Shown piece after piece: positions 1 through 9,648 of a DNA stretch of 20,339 nt; the first letter of the stretch is position 1; each line of letters starts with the position of its first letter. Position numbers and translations under genes: made by a program. The notes under the pieces are model-generated. The model ran no database searches. It was given only the letters and a program-made list of their open reading frames with translations, and was not told the origin of the DNA. This DNA comes from an uncultured Clostridia bacterium (GTDB lineage Bacteria; Bacillota; Clostridia; Christensenellales; Borkfalkiaceae). The stretch is taken from contig CANPWF010000009.1 in the NCBI GenBank assembly GCA_947581885.1, positions 1 to 20,339 of the forward strand. Direction: 5' to 3'.

Positions 1-759
1 TCAGAAGAGAAGGAGGAGTTCGCCGATGCTGAGGCCCAAGAGGGTGCCGATCGCAAGTCCCAATGCGCCGCAGATCACGCCGGGGGCGATGAGGTCGGGG
101 CGTTTCGCCGCGCCCGCGACGGGGCCGATGAAGGGAGGTCCGTAAACGCCCGCCGTAGAGGTGACGATGGCAGTGCCCGCGTCGATGCGGAAGATCTTGC
201 AGAGCACCAAGTGCAGCAAAATGACCGCGACCTGCGCACAGGCGAAGAAGGCGAGCATCGGGAGAATGGTGCCCGAGAGCGTCGCCCAATCGATGCTCAT
301 CGCGAGGGCGAGGGAAAACATCAGAATAAAATAGCTCCCGAGGGCGAACTGCCCTTTGATCTCGCGGACAGGTTTGATAAAAGAGATCGCGATGCCGAGC
401 ACGGAGACGGAGAGCAGGATATATAAAAGGTTCTCCCCCACCGTCCCGTCGATGAGAAATTCGAGCAGTGCCCCCACGCCGATGCAGAGGACGGAGAGGA
501 AGAACGCCCCGACGAGCTTCAACACGCTCTTTCGATCTTTAATAGAGAATCCGAAGCGGTAGTCGTCATGCTTCTGTGCGGGTGAAGGCGCGGACTCGTC
601 CGAAATCGTTTCGGCTTCATTTTCGGCGGCTACGATCTCGGTTTCAAGTTCGCTTTCGGTGGGCGCGATCTCGGCTTCGGGTCCGTTTTCGGTAACTGCG
701 ATCTCGGCTTCCGACTCCTTCGGAGGCTCTTCCGAAGGGTCGGTATTCTCAGAATTACC
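1..759 (-). CDS. DUF819-like membrane protein, C-terminal part (frame separated from N-terminal part)
   Basis: This frame continues the protein that starts at 1364, but one reading frame back. It reads in from the G8 tract and ends at TGA at 3-1, giving about 252 residues. The first 60 or so are acidic and low in complexity and contain tandem 11-residue repeats. The rest is strongly hydrophobic, with several membrane segments and glycine-rich stretches such as GVYGPPFIGPVAG, as expected of the C-terminal half of a DUF819-type integral membrane protein. It has no plausible start or ribosome site of its own next to the tract, so it is best read as the second half of a 454-residue protein joined by a -1 shift or restored by one extra G. 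The transported substrate is unknown. A natural pseudogene or an assembly error is equally possible. Confidence 0.7.
   Translation of the reverse strand, partial: GNSENTDPSEEPPKESEAEIAVTENGPEAEIAPTESELETEIVAAENEAETISDESAPSPAQKHDDYRFGFSIKDRKSVLKLVGAFFLSVLCIGVGALLEFLIDGTVGENLLYILLSVSVLGIAISFIKPVREIKGQFALGSYFILMFSLALAMSIDWATLSGTILPMLAFFACAQVAVILLHLVLCKIFRIDAGTAIVTSTAGVYGPPFIGPVAGAAKRPDLIAPGVICGALGLAIGTLLGLSIGELLLLF
592..711 (-). repeat. Tandem 33-base repeat encoding acidic 11-residue units
   Basis: Three full units and one partial unit read, in the C-terminal frame, EAEIAVTENGP, EAEIAPTESEL, ETEIVAAENEA and ETISDES. They lie in the predicted hydrophilic loop between the two membrane halves of the DUF819-like protein. 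The phrase GAAGCCGAGATCGC recurs at DNA level, so this is a diverged minisatellite and not merely biased composition. Confidence 0.7.
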
Positions 760-1364
760 CCCCCCGTTTTCGCAAATTCGGGGCTTTCGAGCGGTTTTTT
801 CCGCTTCCCCCACTTCCCGAGGAAGAGCCGATAGAAGGCGGGCGCCAACGAGATGAGGAACAAGAAATACACGCCGCCCACGAGGGTATCCGAGACGTTT
901 GCGGCGGCGATCGCCTCGTCGCCCGCGTCGAGTGCGGCACCGATCGCGTTGAGGTTGGGCGTACCGCCCGTATACAGCCCCACGATCATCGCCGAGATCT
1001 TCGCGCTCGGGAAGAAGGTAAGGGTGATGAAGAACATCGAAACGGCGACGACGACGGCGGAAACGATACACAGCGCGAACCCCACCACCGTTCCCTTGGT
1101 CAGCTTTTTGAGGGCGCGCAGGTCGATCGAGAAGAGAATGAGCGGGATAGAGAGTGCCACGAGCACATAGGCGACGGTGGAGATGAGCCCCTTATCGTAT
1201 TCGATGCCCGCAAATTGCAGAGCGGAGAAGGCGAACCCGACGACATAGCAGCACGCCACCGCGCCGATCATCCCGATGATCTTACTTTTCCGCGAGAGCC
1301 ATACGATGAAGAAGGGAAGCCCCACGACACAGCAGAGGGCGAGGATGGTCAAAGCGAGCTTCAT
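630..1364 (-). CDS. DUF819-like membrane protein, N-terminal part (frame broken at G8 tract)
   Basis: The start overlaps the upstream acyltransferase by ATGA (1361-1364), so the two genes are probably translationally coupled. Residues 1 to about 185 are hydrophobic with at least five membrane segments and contain GGTPNLNAIG near residue 140, which resembles the DUF819 (YjcL-like) family of inner-membrane proteins. About 202 codons are shared with the full protein. After the G8 tract this frame continues for 42 residues as an Arg/Lys/Pro/Ser-rich tail that looks like an out-of-frame reading, stopping at 630 to give 244 residues. Family members are usually near 400 residues, so 244 is too short unless the frame is restored. 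Function is unknown; transport is inferred only from topology. Confidence 0.7.
   Translation of the reverse strand: MKLALTILALCCVVGLPFFIVWLSRKSKIIGMIGAVACCYVVGFAFSALQFAGIEYDKGLISTVAYVLVALSIPLILFSIDLRALKKLTKGTVVGFALCIVSAVVVAVSMFFITLTFFPSAKISAMIVGLYTGGTPNLNAIGAALDAGDEAIAAANVSDTLVGGVYFLFLISLAPAFYRLFLGKWGKRKKPLESPEFAKTGGVILRIPTLRKSLRRSRKPRSQLPKTDPKPRSRPPKANLKPRS
758..765 (-). other. G8 homopolymer at the frame break
   Basis: On the minus strand eight consecutive G follow AAAAC. Before the tract the DUF819 frame reads Lys-Thr-Gly-Gly, and the homologous continuation needs one more G (nine), two fewer, or a -1 ribosomal slip. The tract includes the slippery pattern G GGG GGG. It could be a phase-variable tract, a programmed frameshift site, a disabling mutation or a sequencing error; the sequence alone cannot separate these. 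Confidence 0.75.
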
Positions 1365-2461
1365 GGATCCCTCCCGTACAGGCGGAAGATCTTATCGAGC
1401 TCGCCGCTCGCCTTTTCGACGTTGCGGCGGGAGGTGACGTTATTCTCCATGATCGTGCCCGCTTCCAAGGTGACGATCCCCCTCCTCTTGCACGCCTCGT
1501 AGAACGCCTGATAGAGGGCGAAGTTCACCCCCTTATTCTGGTAATCGGGCACGACGAATTGGAGCATCGCCCGCACTGCGTCGATCTTCTTGATCGCCCG
1601 CACCGCCTTCAGGAGGGCGATGGGATTATTGCGCCCGTTCATCACGCGGAACACCGAGAAATAGTCGGGAATGCTCATCATCACGCCGACGGGCCGCCCG
1701 TCCTCTTTCCTTCGGCAGATATGAATGAAGTCGTTCCATAAAAACGCCTTCCAATTCTTGACGATGCGAACGAGGTCCTCTCTCGTCGGCGCGTCCTGAA
1801 AGACGATGTCGTTGGTCGCCTCGGCGATGACGGTGTGCACGTCGTCGATCTCCTTATCGAGATGCTTGAAGTCGGCGGGAGAGATCTCCAACCCGTACCG
1901 ATCGAGGATGCGCTCGGTGAGCGGGCGGATTCGGGCGATATCGTACTTCTCGTAATCGAGATGATAGGAGACGGTATCGAAATCCTTCGTAAAACCGTTC
2001 TCCTCGAAGAGATCCTTATAGTAGGGCGGGTTGTAGGAAGTCAGGATGAGGGGTGCGCGTTCGAAGCCCTGCACGAGGATCCCGCGGCGGTTATCCTGAT
2101 CGTAGGGGAAATACGTCCCCTCAATATGGTCCGCGCCCATCTCTTTGAGAACGGCTGCCATCTCGTCGAAGAGAAGGCGGGCGGCTTCCCTATCGTTGAC
2201 GCACTCGAAGTGCGAAAAGAAGCCGCAGTTTTCCTTTCCGAGCTGTTTATTGTGCCCCGTCGTCACGAGGACGCGGGCGAGAAATTCCCCGTTCTCCTCG
2301 ACGGCGATCGCGACGTAATTTTCCTTTGTGAGTTTTTTGAGGGTACAAAAAAGATCCCGCCGCATGTAGGGAACGTAGAAAGGGTCCCCCTTGTAGATCT
2401 TATCGGGAAGAGAGACGAACTTGTGGAATTGGCGGGATGTGGTCAAACGGATGGCACGCAT
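1361..2461 (-). CDS. GNAT-superfamily N-acyltransferase
   Basis: The 366-residue protein probably uses acetyl-CoA or another acyl-CoA to modify an amine; its acceptor is unknown. The C-terminal third carries the GNAT core: FVVPDYQNKGVNFALY, at about residues 301-316, matches the beta4 strand and the CoA pyrophosphate loop (Q-x-x-G-x type), followed by a helix and an EAGTIMENN strand. The N-terminal opening, with KIYKGDPFYVPYMRRD, is typical of the long Clostridia GNAT proteins of about 370 residues. I chose ATG at 2461 because AAGGA lies five bases upstream. A TTG at 2500 would add 13 residues but has no ribosome site. The gene is first in a two-gene operon with the DUF819-like gene, joined by ATGA. 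The family is fairly sure, the substrate is not. Confidence 0.7.
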   Translation of the reverse strand: MRAIRLTTSRQFHKFVSLPDKIYKGDPFYVPYMRRDLFCTLKKLTKENYVAIAVEENGEFLARVLVTTGHNKQLGKENCGFFSHFECVNDREAARLLFDEMAAVLKEMGADHIEGTYFPYDQDNRRGILVQGFERAPLILTSYNPPYYKDLFEENGFTKDFDTVSYHLDYEKYDIARIRPLTERILDRYGLEISPADFKHLDKEIDDVHTVIAEATNDIVFQDAPTREDLVRIVKNWKAFLWNDFIHICRRKEDGRPVGVMMSIPDYFSVFRVMNGRNNPIALLKAVRAIKKIDAVRAMLQFVVPDYQNKGVNFALYQAFYEACKRRGIVTLEAGTIMENNVTSRRNVEKASGELDKIFRLYGRDP

Positions 2462-2529
2462 ACGGTTCCTTCGTTTCCCCTCTGAAATACCCTTCCTCAA
2501 AACGCCCCGACGGCAGGGAAAACGTCTGC

Positions 2530-2558
2530 ATTATAGCATAAATTTTCCTATCGGGCAA
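2530..2558 (-). promoter_or_regulatory. Sigma-A type promoter for the GNAT/DUF819 operon
   Basis: On the minus strand the -35 box is TTGCCC (2558-2553), the spacer is 17 bases and the -10 box is TATAAT (2535-2530), with an extended TGC before it. Transcription would start near 2523, about 60 bases before the GNAT start. Confidence 0.75.
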
Positions 2559-2618
2559 GCTGTTTTTTTATTTCACGGGAAAAAACCTTTCCGTTCTCCC
2601 GAATCTTGGCAGTTTTCA

Positions 2619-2643
2619 CAAGAAAATGATAAGATATTTCTTG
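2619..2643. promoter_or_regulatory. Inverted repeat upstream of the hyd promoter
   Basis: CAAGAAA (2619-2625) and TTTCTTG (2637-2643) are perfect 7-base inverted arms around 11 bases. The right arm ends 10 bases before the hyd -35 box. The site sits between two divergent promoters, so a regulator bound here could act on either. It does not match the usual Rex consensus. Confidence 0.35.
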
Positions 2644-2653
2644 CAAAATTATC

Positions 2654-2686
2654 TTGAAATCTCCCGCCGATTGTGTTATAATACAA
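2654..2686 (+). promoter_or_regulatory. hydCBA promoter with a palindrome over the -10 box
   Basis: The -35 box TTGAAA (2654-2659), a 17-base spacer and TATAAT (2677-2682), with extended TGT, form a strong sigma-A type promoter. The 16-base near-palindrome TTGTGTTATAATACAA (2671-2686) covers the -10 box, a position suited to a repressor. It resembles a Rex operator (TTGTG...CACAA), but the half-sites are two bases closer together than in known Rex sites. The transcript would have a leader of about 70 bases ending in AAGGAGG. Confidence 0.75.
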
Positions 2687-2758
2687 AACGGCTATAAAAA
2701 AGGTAATATCCGCCCCTTCGCATTTGGGACGCGGGAAACATAAGTCAAGGAGGTTGGT

Positions 2759-3264
2759 ATGGAACAAACAGCAGCGTGCGCGGGATGCAGCCTCGGGACG
2801 CCCGAACAGAAAAAGGCTCTCGATAAGCTCATCCGCGAATCTCGCTCAACGCCCGGTTGCCTCATGCACATCTTGCAGGAAGCACAGGGGATCTACGGCT
2901 ATCTGCCCCTTTCCGTGCAGAAAGAGATCGCCCAAGGGTTGGATATCCCCCTTTCGGAGGTCTACGGCGTTGTCACTTTCTACTCGCAGTTCTCCCTCAA
3001 TCCCAAAGGAAAGAACCGCATCAGCGTCTGCCTCGGCACGGCGTGCTATGTGAAGGGCTCGGATAAAGTCCTCGCCGAAGTCGAAAAAGAACTCGGCATC
3101 AAGTGCGGCGAATGCACCGAGGACGGGCTCTTCTCCATCGATTCCTGCCGTTGCGTCGGCGCGTGCGGGCTCGCCCCCGTCATGATGATCGGGGAAGAGG
3201 TGTACGGCAAGCTCACCCCCGATAAGGTCAAGGGGATCCTCGATCAATACAAGGAGGCAAGCAA

Positions 3265-3268
<4 letters not shown>
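2759..3268 (+). CDS. hydC: [FeFe]-hydrogenase subunit C (NuoE-like)
   Basis: This is the small NuoE-like subunit of a trimeric NAD-linked [FeFe]-hydrogenase. It carries one [2Fe-2S] cluster that passes electrons near the flavin subunit. Its 169 residues are a normal length. The N-terminal helical region includes GYLPLSVQKEIAQGLDIPLS and VYGVVTFYSQF, typical of the family. The cluster ligands are C91 and C96 (CLGTAC), then C132 and C136 (CVGAC). The start ATG lies five bases after AAGGAGG. The gene heads the operon and overlaps hydB by ATGA. It could equally be named hndA or nuoE-like; the hydB and hydA neighbours fix the complex. Confidence 0.92.
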
Positions 3269-5178
<1,910 letters not shown>

Positions 5179-5188
5179 GGTGAATACC

Positions 5189-6910
5189 ATGGCTAACGTG
5201 AATCTGAAAATCAACAATATCCCCGTCTCCGTCCCCGAGGGTTCCACCATTCTCGAAGCGGCGCGGGCGGCGCATATCGAGATCCCCACTCTCTGCTATT
5301 TGAAGGATGTCAACTGCGTGGGTTCCTGCCGTATGTGCCTCGTCGAAGCGACGGGGGCGCGCGGGCTCGTCGCCGCATGCGTCTATCCCGTTTCCGAGGG
5401 CATGGAAGTGCAGACGAATACCGAGAAGTGCAGAAAATCGAGGAAGATGACCCTCGAACTTCTCCTCTCCACCCATAAGAAGAAGTGCCTCTCCTGCGAG
5501 AGAAATCACAACTGCGAACTGCAACGCCTCTCCGCCGAATACGGCGCGGACGAAGATTACTTCGAAGGCAGCCCCCGCGGCTATGCCATCGACGATTCCA
5601 ACCCCTGCGTCGTACGCGATAACGACAAGTGCATCAACTGCATGCGCTGTGTGGCGGCATGCAAGAAACAGCACGTCGGCGCGATCGGCCCCATCGCGAG
5701 AGGATTTGCGTCCCATGTGGGAAGCCCCTTCAACGTCGATTTGAAGGATAGCAACTGCGTCGGTTGCGGGCAGTGCGTCGTCGCTTGCCCCGTCGGTGCG
5801 CTCACCTTGAAGAGCGACGTAGACCCCGTGTGGAAAGCCCTTGCCGATCCCACCAAGAAGGTGGTGTTCTTCACAGCTCCCTCCGTCCGTGCGACGCTCG
5901 GCGAGGCGTTCGAGCTTCCCGTCGGTACCAACGTCGAGGGCAAGATGGTCGCGGCTATCCGTAGGCTGGGCAACTGCGAAGTGTTCAATATGGATATCAC
6001 GGCGGACCTCACCATCATGGAAGAGGCTTCCGAGCTCATCCACCGCATTCAGCACAAGGGCACGATGCCCATGTTCACGTCCTGCTGCCCCGGCTGGGTG
6101 AAATTCGTCGAGCAGAGCTTCCCCGAATTCATCCCCAACCTCTCCACCTGCAAGTCCCCGCAGGGCATGTTCGGCGGGCTCTTAAAGACGTATTACTGCG
6201 AGAAGAACGGCATCGATCCCAAGGATCTGTTCGTCGTCTCCGTTATCCCTTGCTCCGCGAAGAAGCATGAGTGCAAGCGACCGCAGCTGAACGGCGACGT
6301 GGATGTCGCGCTCACCACCCGCGAACTCGGCTCGATGATCAAGACGGCGGGCATCAAGTTCGCCGAACTCGAAGATGAGAAGTTCGACGATCCGTTTGCG
6401 GCTTGCTCGGGCGGCGGCACCATTTTCGGCGCGACGGGCGGCGTGATGGAAGCGGCTCTCCGCGTGGCGGCGAAGATGCTCGACGGCAAGTTCGAAGTGA
6501 TCGACTTCCCCGAAGTGCGCGGCACCGCCCCCATCAAAGAGGCGACGTACAACGTGGCGGGGCTCACCATCCGCGTGGCGGTCGCGAGCGGGCTCGAAAA
6601 CGCGGCGGCCATCTTGAAGGATATCAAGGCGGGCAAGCGGCAGTACGACTTCGTCGAGATCATGGCGTGCCCCGGCGGGTGCGTCAACGGCGGCGGTCAG
6701 CCCACCCTTCCCGACAGTATCCGCAACTCCGTGGACGTGCGTGATTTGCGTGCGCAAGCCCTGTATAAGAGCGACAAGGAGAACAAGATCCGCCTTTCCT
6801 CCGATTCCCCCGTCGTCGAAATGCTCTACAAGGAATACTTCGAAAAGCCCAATTCCCATAAAGCGCACGAAGTGCTCCATACGAGCTACAACGCCAACCC
6901 CAAGGTATAA
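5189..6910 (+). CDS. hydA: [FeFe]-hydrogenase catalytic subunit A
   Basis: This subunit makes or oxidises H2 at the H-cluster. The 573-residue protein carries an N-terminal [2Fe-2S] domain (C36, C47, C50, C64), a His-ligated [4Fe-4S] cluster (H96, C100, C103, C109), two ferredoxin-type clusters (C148, C151, C154, C158 and C190, C193, C196, C200) and the H-cluster domain. The H-cluster signatures are TSCCPGW (C299 and C300), IPCSAKKHE (C355) and MACPGGCVNGGG (C494, C498), so all four cluster cysteines and the proton-relay Cys are present. The usual Met of the MPC motif is Ile353. I start at 5189, ten bases after the hydB stop, with GAGGTG upstream; an upstream ATG at 5099 lies inside hydB. No HydE, HydF or HydG maturase is in the window. 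The length resembles the Acetobacterium type, without a C-terminal extra domain. Confidence 0.94.
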   Translation: MANVNLKINNIPVSVPEGSTILEAARAAHIEIPTLCYLKDVNCVGSCRMCLVEATGARGLVAACVYPVSEGMEVQTNTEKCRKSRKMTLELLLSTHKKKCLSCERNHNCELQRLSAEYGADEDYFEGSPRGYAIDDSNPCVVRDNDKCINCMRCVAACKKQHVGAIGPIARGFASHVGSPFNVDLKDSNCVGCGQCVVACPVGALTLKSDVDPVWKALADPTKKVVFFTAPSVRATLGEAFELPVGTNVEGKMVAAIRRLGNCEVFNMDITADLTIMEEASELIHRIQHKGTMPMFTSCCPGWVKFVEQSFPEFIPNLSTCKSPQGMFGGLLKTYYCEKNGIDPKDLFVVSVIPCSAKKHECKRPQLNGDVDVALTTRELGSMIKTAGIKFAELEDEKFDDPFAACSGGGTIFGATGGVMEAALRVAAKMLDGKFEVIDFPEVRGTAPIKEATYNVAGLTIRVAVASGLENAAAILKDIKAGKRQYDFVEIMACPGGCVNGGGQPTLPDSIRNSVDVRDLRAQALYKSDKENKIRLSSDSPVVEMLYKEYFEKPNSHKAHEVLHTSYNANPKV

Positions 6911-6920
6911 AAAATGCGAG

Positions 6921-6951
6921 GAGCCGACCCGAAAGGGTCGGCTCTTTTTTT
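6921..6951 (+). terminator. Intrinsic terminator of hydCBA
   Basis: A perfect 10-base stem, GAGCCGACCC and GGGTCGGCTC, closes a GAAA loop and is followed by seven T. In the opposite direction the T-run sits five bases past the stem, so it may also act weakly for metQ. Confidence 0.93.
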
Positions 6952-6981
6952 GATAAAATCGCAATATGGGGTCGGAAAAAC

Positions 6982-7815
6982 TTACGCCGTTAAGGTGAAT
7001 ACGGGCTGTACGGCACCGTTATACGTCGCGTTGATGTAGTCGAAAACCGTCTTGGAGAGCACCGCTTTCACGAGGGCGACCGTCTTATCGCTGTTCTCGT
7101 TGCCCTGCTTCACGGCGATGACGTTGGCATACAGTTGCGCAGCGTCCCCTTCCGCATTCTCGAAGGCGAGCGCGTTCTCCGCTCTGAGCCCCGCCTGCAA
7201 CGCGTAGTTCCCGTTGATCACGCCGAGCGTCCCCTTGTCCGACTCTGCGAGGATCTGCGCGACCGTCTGCGCGTCGATATCCTTCACGGTGTTTCCGTTG
7301 CTCTCGACGATATCTTTCAAGGTGAGGTTGTCCGTCGGTTTCGCCCCTTCCGTGAGGGTGATAAATCCCTCGTCCCGCAACACGAACAGGGCGCGGGTGC
7401 GGTTGGAACCGTCGTTTGGAATAAGAATGGTGCGCCCCGTCTTATTCGCCGCATAGTCCTCTTTCGTCACGTCTTTGCCGTACACGCCGAAGGGCTCGTA
7501 GTGCACCTTGGTGACGGCGGCAAGGTGGGTCTTGTATTCCTCGTTAAAAGTATTGAGATAGGGCGTGTGCTGGAAGTAATTCGCGTCGAGCTTGCCCTCT
7601 TCGAGTGCGGTATTGGGGGTGATGTAGTCGTCGAAAACCTTGATTTTGAGCTTGTAGCCGAGGGCTTCGACCTCTTTTCTCGCCTCTTCCAAAATCTCCG
7701 CATGGGGGGTTTGGCTCGCGCCGACGACGATGGTCTTTTCCGAATTGCAGGCCGCGAAGCCGAACAGCGAACAGCCGAGCACGGCGGCAAAGATGAGTGC
7801 AAACAGTTTTTTCAT
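6982..7815 (-). CDS. metQ: Methionine ABC transporter substrate-binding lipoprotein
   Basis: The 277-residue NlpA/MetQ-family protein captures methionine outside the cell and delivers it to MetNI. Residues 1-22 form a lipoprotein signal peptide with a hydrophobic core and FAAC at 20-23, so C23 would be lipidated and anchor the protein to the membrane. The mature part starts with TIVVGASQTPHAEIL and later shows DANYFQHTPYLNTFN and IPNDGSNRTRAL, hallmarks of MetQ. Its ATG overlaps the metI stop as ATGA, and AGGAG lies eight bases upstream. It is last in a metN-metI-metQ operon. The specificity could extend to D-methionine or methionine derivatives. Confidence 0.92.
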   Translation of the reverse strand: MKKLFALIFAAVLGCSLFGFAACNSEKTIVVGASQTPHAEILEEARKEVEALGYKLKIKVFDDYITPNTALEEGKLDANYFQHTPYLNTFNEEYKTHLAAVTKVHYEPFGVYGKDVTKEDYAANKTGRTILIPNDGSNRTRALFVLRDEGFITLTEGAKPTDNLTLKDIVESNGNTVKDIDAQTVAQILAESDKGTLGVINGNYALQAGLRAENALAFENAEGDAAQLYANVIAVKQGNENSDKTVALVKAVLSKTVFDYINATYNGAVQPVFTLTA

Positions 7816-8522
7816 GATACTTTCTCCTTTACTTCTTTGATTTTTTTATTTTTACGGACGCGCTTGTCCGTCTGTTTTGCGAGGAACATGCCGAGTTCCT
7901 GAATGACCTGTACGATAATGACGATGAGGGCGACGCACAGCCAGATTACGTCCTGTGCGTTGGACGGCCGCGCCTCGGTGACGGCGATGGAGCCGAGCCC
8001 CCCGCCCGCGATCGTACCCGCCATGGCGGAATAGCCGAGCACGGTGACCGTCGAGATGACCGCACCCACGATGAGCGAGGGCTTCGCTTCGGGGAGCAAC
8101 ACTTTCCAAATGATCGAAAAGGTTCCCGCACCCATCGATCGGGCAGCTTCGATCACGCCCTTATCCACCTCCTTTACGGACGATTCCACCATCCGTGCAA
8201 CATAGGGTGCGGCGGCGACGATGAGCATGAAGATCATCGCGGCGTTGCCGATGCTCGTTCCCACGATCACCCGCGCGGCGGGAATGAGCGCGACCATCAG
8301 GATAATAAAAGGAATACTGCGGAAGATATTCACGATGAGGGAGAGCACACGGTTCAACGGAACGCAGGGCTTGATCCCGCCCCGATCGGTGACGCAGAGT
8401 ATGATCCCGAGCGGAAGCCCGATGAGGTACGCCGCCGCCGTCGAGAGGATCGTCATATACACCGTTTCGAACGCGCCGAGCGCGAACCCTTCAAAGCCCA
8501 GCTGAACAAATAACTTCGTCAT
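7812..8522 (-). CDS. metI: Methionine ABC transporter permease
   Basis: This is the membrane subunit that forms the methionine channel. The 236-residue protein has about five membrane segments and the EAA coupling loop, EAARSMGAGTFSIIWKVLLP (125-144), which docks on MetN. AGGGLGSIAV (172-181) near the C-terminal segments is also typical. The last 20 residues are a Lys/Arg-rich tail that extends past most family members. ATG at 8522 is chosen because GGGAGG lies six bases upstream; an ATG at 8546 has no ribosome site. The gene overlaps metN by 32 bases. Confidence 0.91.
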   Translation of the reverse strand: MTKLFVQLGFEGFALGAFETVYMTILSTAAAYLIGLPLGIILCVTDRGGIKPCVPLNRVLSLIVNIFRSIPFIILMVALIPAARVIVGTSIGNAAMIFMLIVAAAPYVARMVESSVKEVDKGVIEAARSMGAGTFSIIWKVLLPEAKPSLIVGAVISTVTVLGYSAMAGTIAGGGLGSIAVTEARPSNAQDVIWLCVALIVIIVQVIQELGMFLAKQTDKRVRKNKKIKEVKEKVS

Positions 8523-9507
8523 CTTCTTCCTCCCTGTACAGCACATTGCACCGACCGAGATACCGTTTTGCCTTCTCGGCGGCCTCTCCGCCCTCCAACG
8601 TGATCACCATATGCCCATATGTGCGCCCGTCAATGTTTTTCGTATCCGCATAGAGGATGTTCGCCGCCACGCCGCATTCGAGCGCGAGGCCCGAGATGAC
8701 GGGCGTATCCGAGGTCTCCCCGCGGAAAACGAGGCGGATCTTCTTTCCCGTCCCCGCCTTCAAGGAACGGATGAGGTTGGGGATGACGAGCTGTTTGGCG
8801 ATCTCGGACTTGGGGAAGGAAAACACGTCGGCGACCTTCCCCTCCTCGGCGACGCGGCTCTTATCGAGGACGGCAACGTCGGTGCAAATGCTCTCCACCA
8901 CCTTCATCTCGTGGGTGATGACGACGATCGTCACCCCGAGTTCCTTGTTGATGCTTTTGAGAAGTTCGAGAATGGACTGCGTCGTCTGCGGGTCGAGCGC
9001 ACTCGTCGCCTCGTCGCAGAGGAGATATTTGGGGCGCGTTGCGAGGGCACGCGCGATGGCGACCCGCTGTTTCTGCCCGCCCGAGAGCTGGGAGGGGTAC
9101 ATCGCCGCCTTCTCCGAGAGCCCGACGAGCTCCAAAAGCTCCTTCACCCTCTCCCGCGCCTCCTCTTTGGGCGCGTGGATAAGTTCGAGGGGGAAGCGGA
9201 CGTTCGCCTCCACCGAACGCTGTTCGAGAAGGTTGAAGCTCTGGAAGATCATGCCGATGCTCCGCCTTACTTCCCGAAGCCTCTTCTCCGAGGCGGAAGT
9301 AAGATCTTCGCCGTCGAGCAGAACTTTCCCCGCCGTGGGACGCTCCAAGAGGTTGATACAGCGCACGAGCGTGCTCTTCCCCGCCCCCGAAAGCCCGATG
9401 ACACCGTAGATCGCGCCGTCATTGATAGTGAGCGAGATATCTTCGAGCGCGTGAACGTCCCCTTCCCGCGAGGGATAAATTTTATCGAGATGAACAAGTT
9501 CGATCAT
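8491..9507 (-). CDS. metN: Methionine ABC transporter ATPase
   Basis: This cytoplasmic ATPase drives methionine import. The 338-residue protein has Walker A GLSGAGKST (38-46), Q89 in the Q-loop, the signature LSGGQKQRVAIARAL (141-155), Walker B YLLCDEATSALD (161-172) and the switch His199. The C-terminal part, from about 255 to 330, matches the NIL regulatory domain that binds methionine in MetN and gives transinhibition. The ATG is preceded by AAGGA four to five bases upstream. The operon leader upstream contains a candidate attenuator, so expression appears to be set before the ribosome reaches this gene. Confidence 0.94.
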   Translation of the reverse strand: MIELVHLDKIYPSREGDVHALEDISLTINDGAIYGVIGLSGAGKSTLVRCINLLERPTAGKVLLDGEDLTSASEKRLREVRRSIGMIFQSFNLLEQRSVEANVRFPLELIHAPKEEARERVKELLELVGLSEKAAMYPSQLSGGQKQRVAIARALATRPKYLLCDEATSALDPQTTQSILELLKSINKELGVTIVVITHEMKVVESICTDVAVLDKSRVAEEGKVADVFSFPKSEIAKQLVIPNLIRSLKAGTGKKIRLVFRGETSDTPVISGLALECGVAANILYADTKNIDGRTYGHMVITLEGGEAAEKAKRYLGRCNVLYREEEDDEVICSAGL

Positions 9508-9522
9508 AGTTTCCTTTTCCGC

Positions 9523-9551
9523 AAAAAAAGCCCGAGGGTTGACCCTCGGGC
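9523..9551 (-). terminator. Attenuator terminator in the metNIQ leader
   Basis: On the minus strand GCCCGAGGGT and ACCCTCGGGC form a 9 to 10-base stem with a very small loop, followed by seven T. It ends 15 bases before the metN start, so it would block the operon unless prevented. Its 5' arm overlaps the 3' arm of a competing hairpin. Confidence 0.92.
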
Positions 9552-9570
9552 GGAAGTTGTGGGTTTTGCC

Positions 9571-9648
9571 TTACAGAGCAAACGGCAAAGACCCGTGCCT
9601 CTCCGCCCGGGTGTTCGCCATGCACATTTGTCCGTAAAGTTTCTTCAT
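9571..9648 (-). CDS. Putative methionine leader peptide (25 aa)
   Basis: This short ORF starts MKKLYGQMCMANTRAE and ends at TAA inside the loop of the inner leader hairpin. Met codons at positions 8 and 10 flank a Cys codon, a plausible sensor for methionine or for sulfur amino acids together. Its ATG overlaps the TGA of a 10-codon ORF, so reinitiation could supply ribosomes. There is no good ribosome site at normal distance: the closest AGGAGG is about 19 bases upstream. Too short for homology, so the call rests on layout. Confidence 0.55.
   Translation of the reverse strand: MKKLYGQMCMANTRAERHGSLPFAL

Noticed and set aside
2671..2686. Canonical Rex operator at the hyd promoter
   Set aside because: The half-sites are Rex-like on one side but the spacing is 6, not 8, bases; I keep it only as an unnamed palindrome.
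6245..6275. Selenocysteine or in-frame UGA in the hydrogenase
   Set aside because: All cluster ligands are ordinary Cys codons and the frame has no internal TGA.
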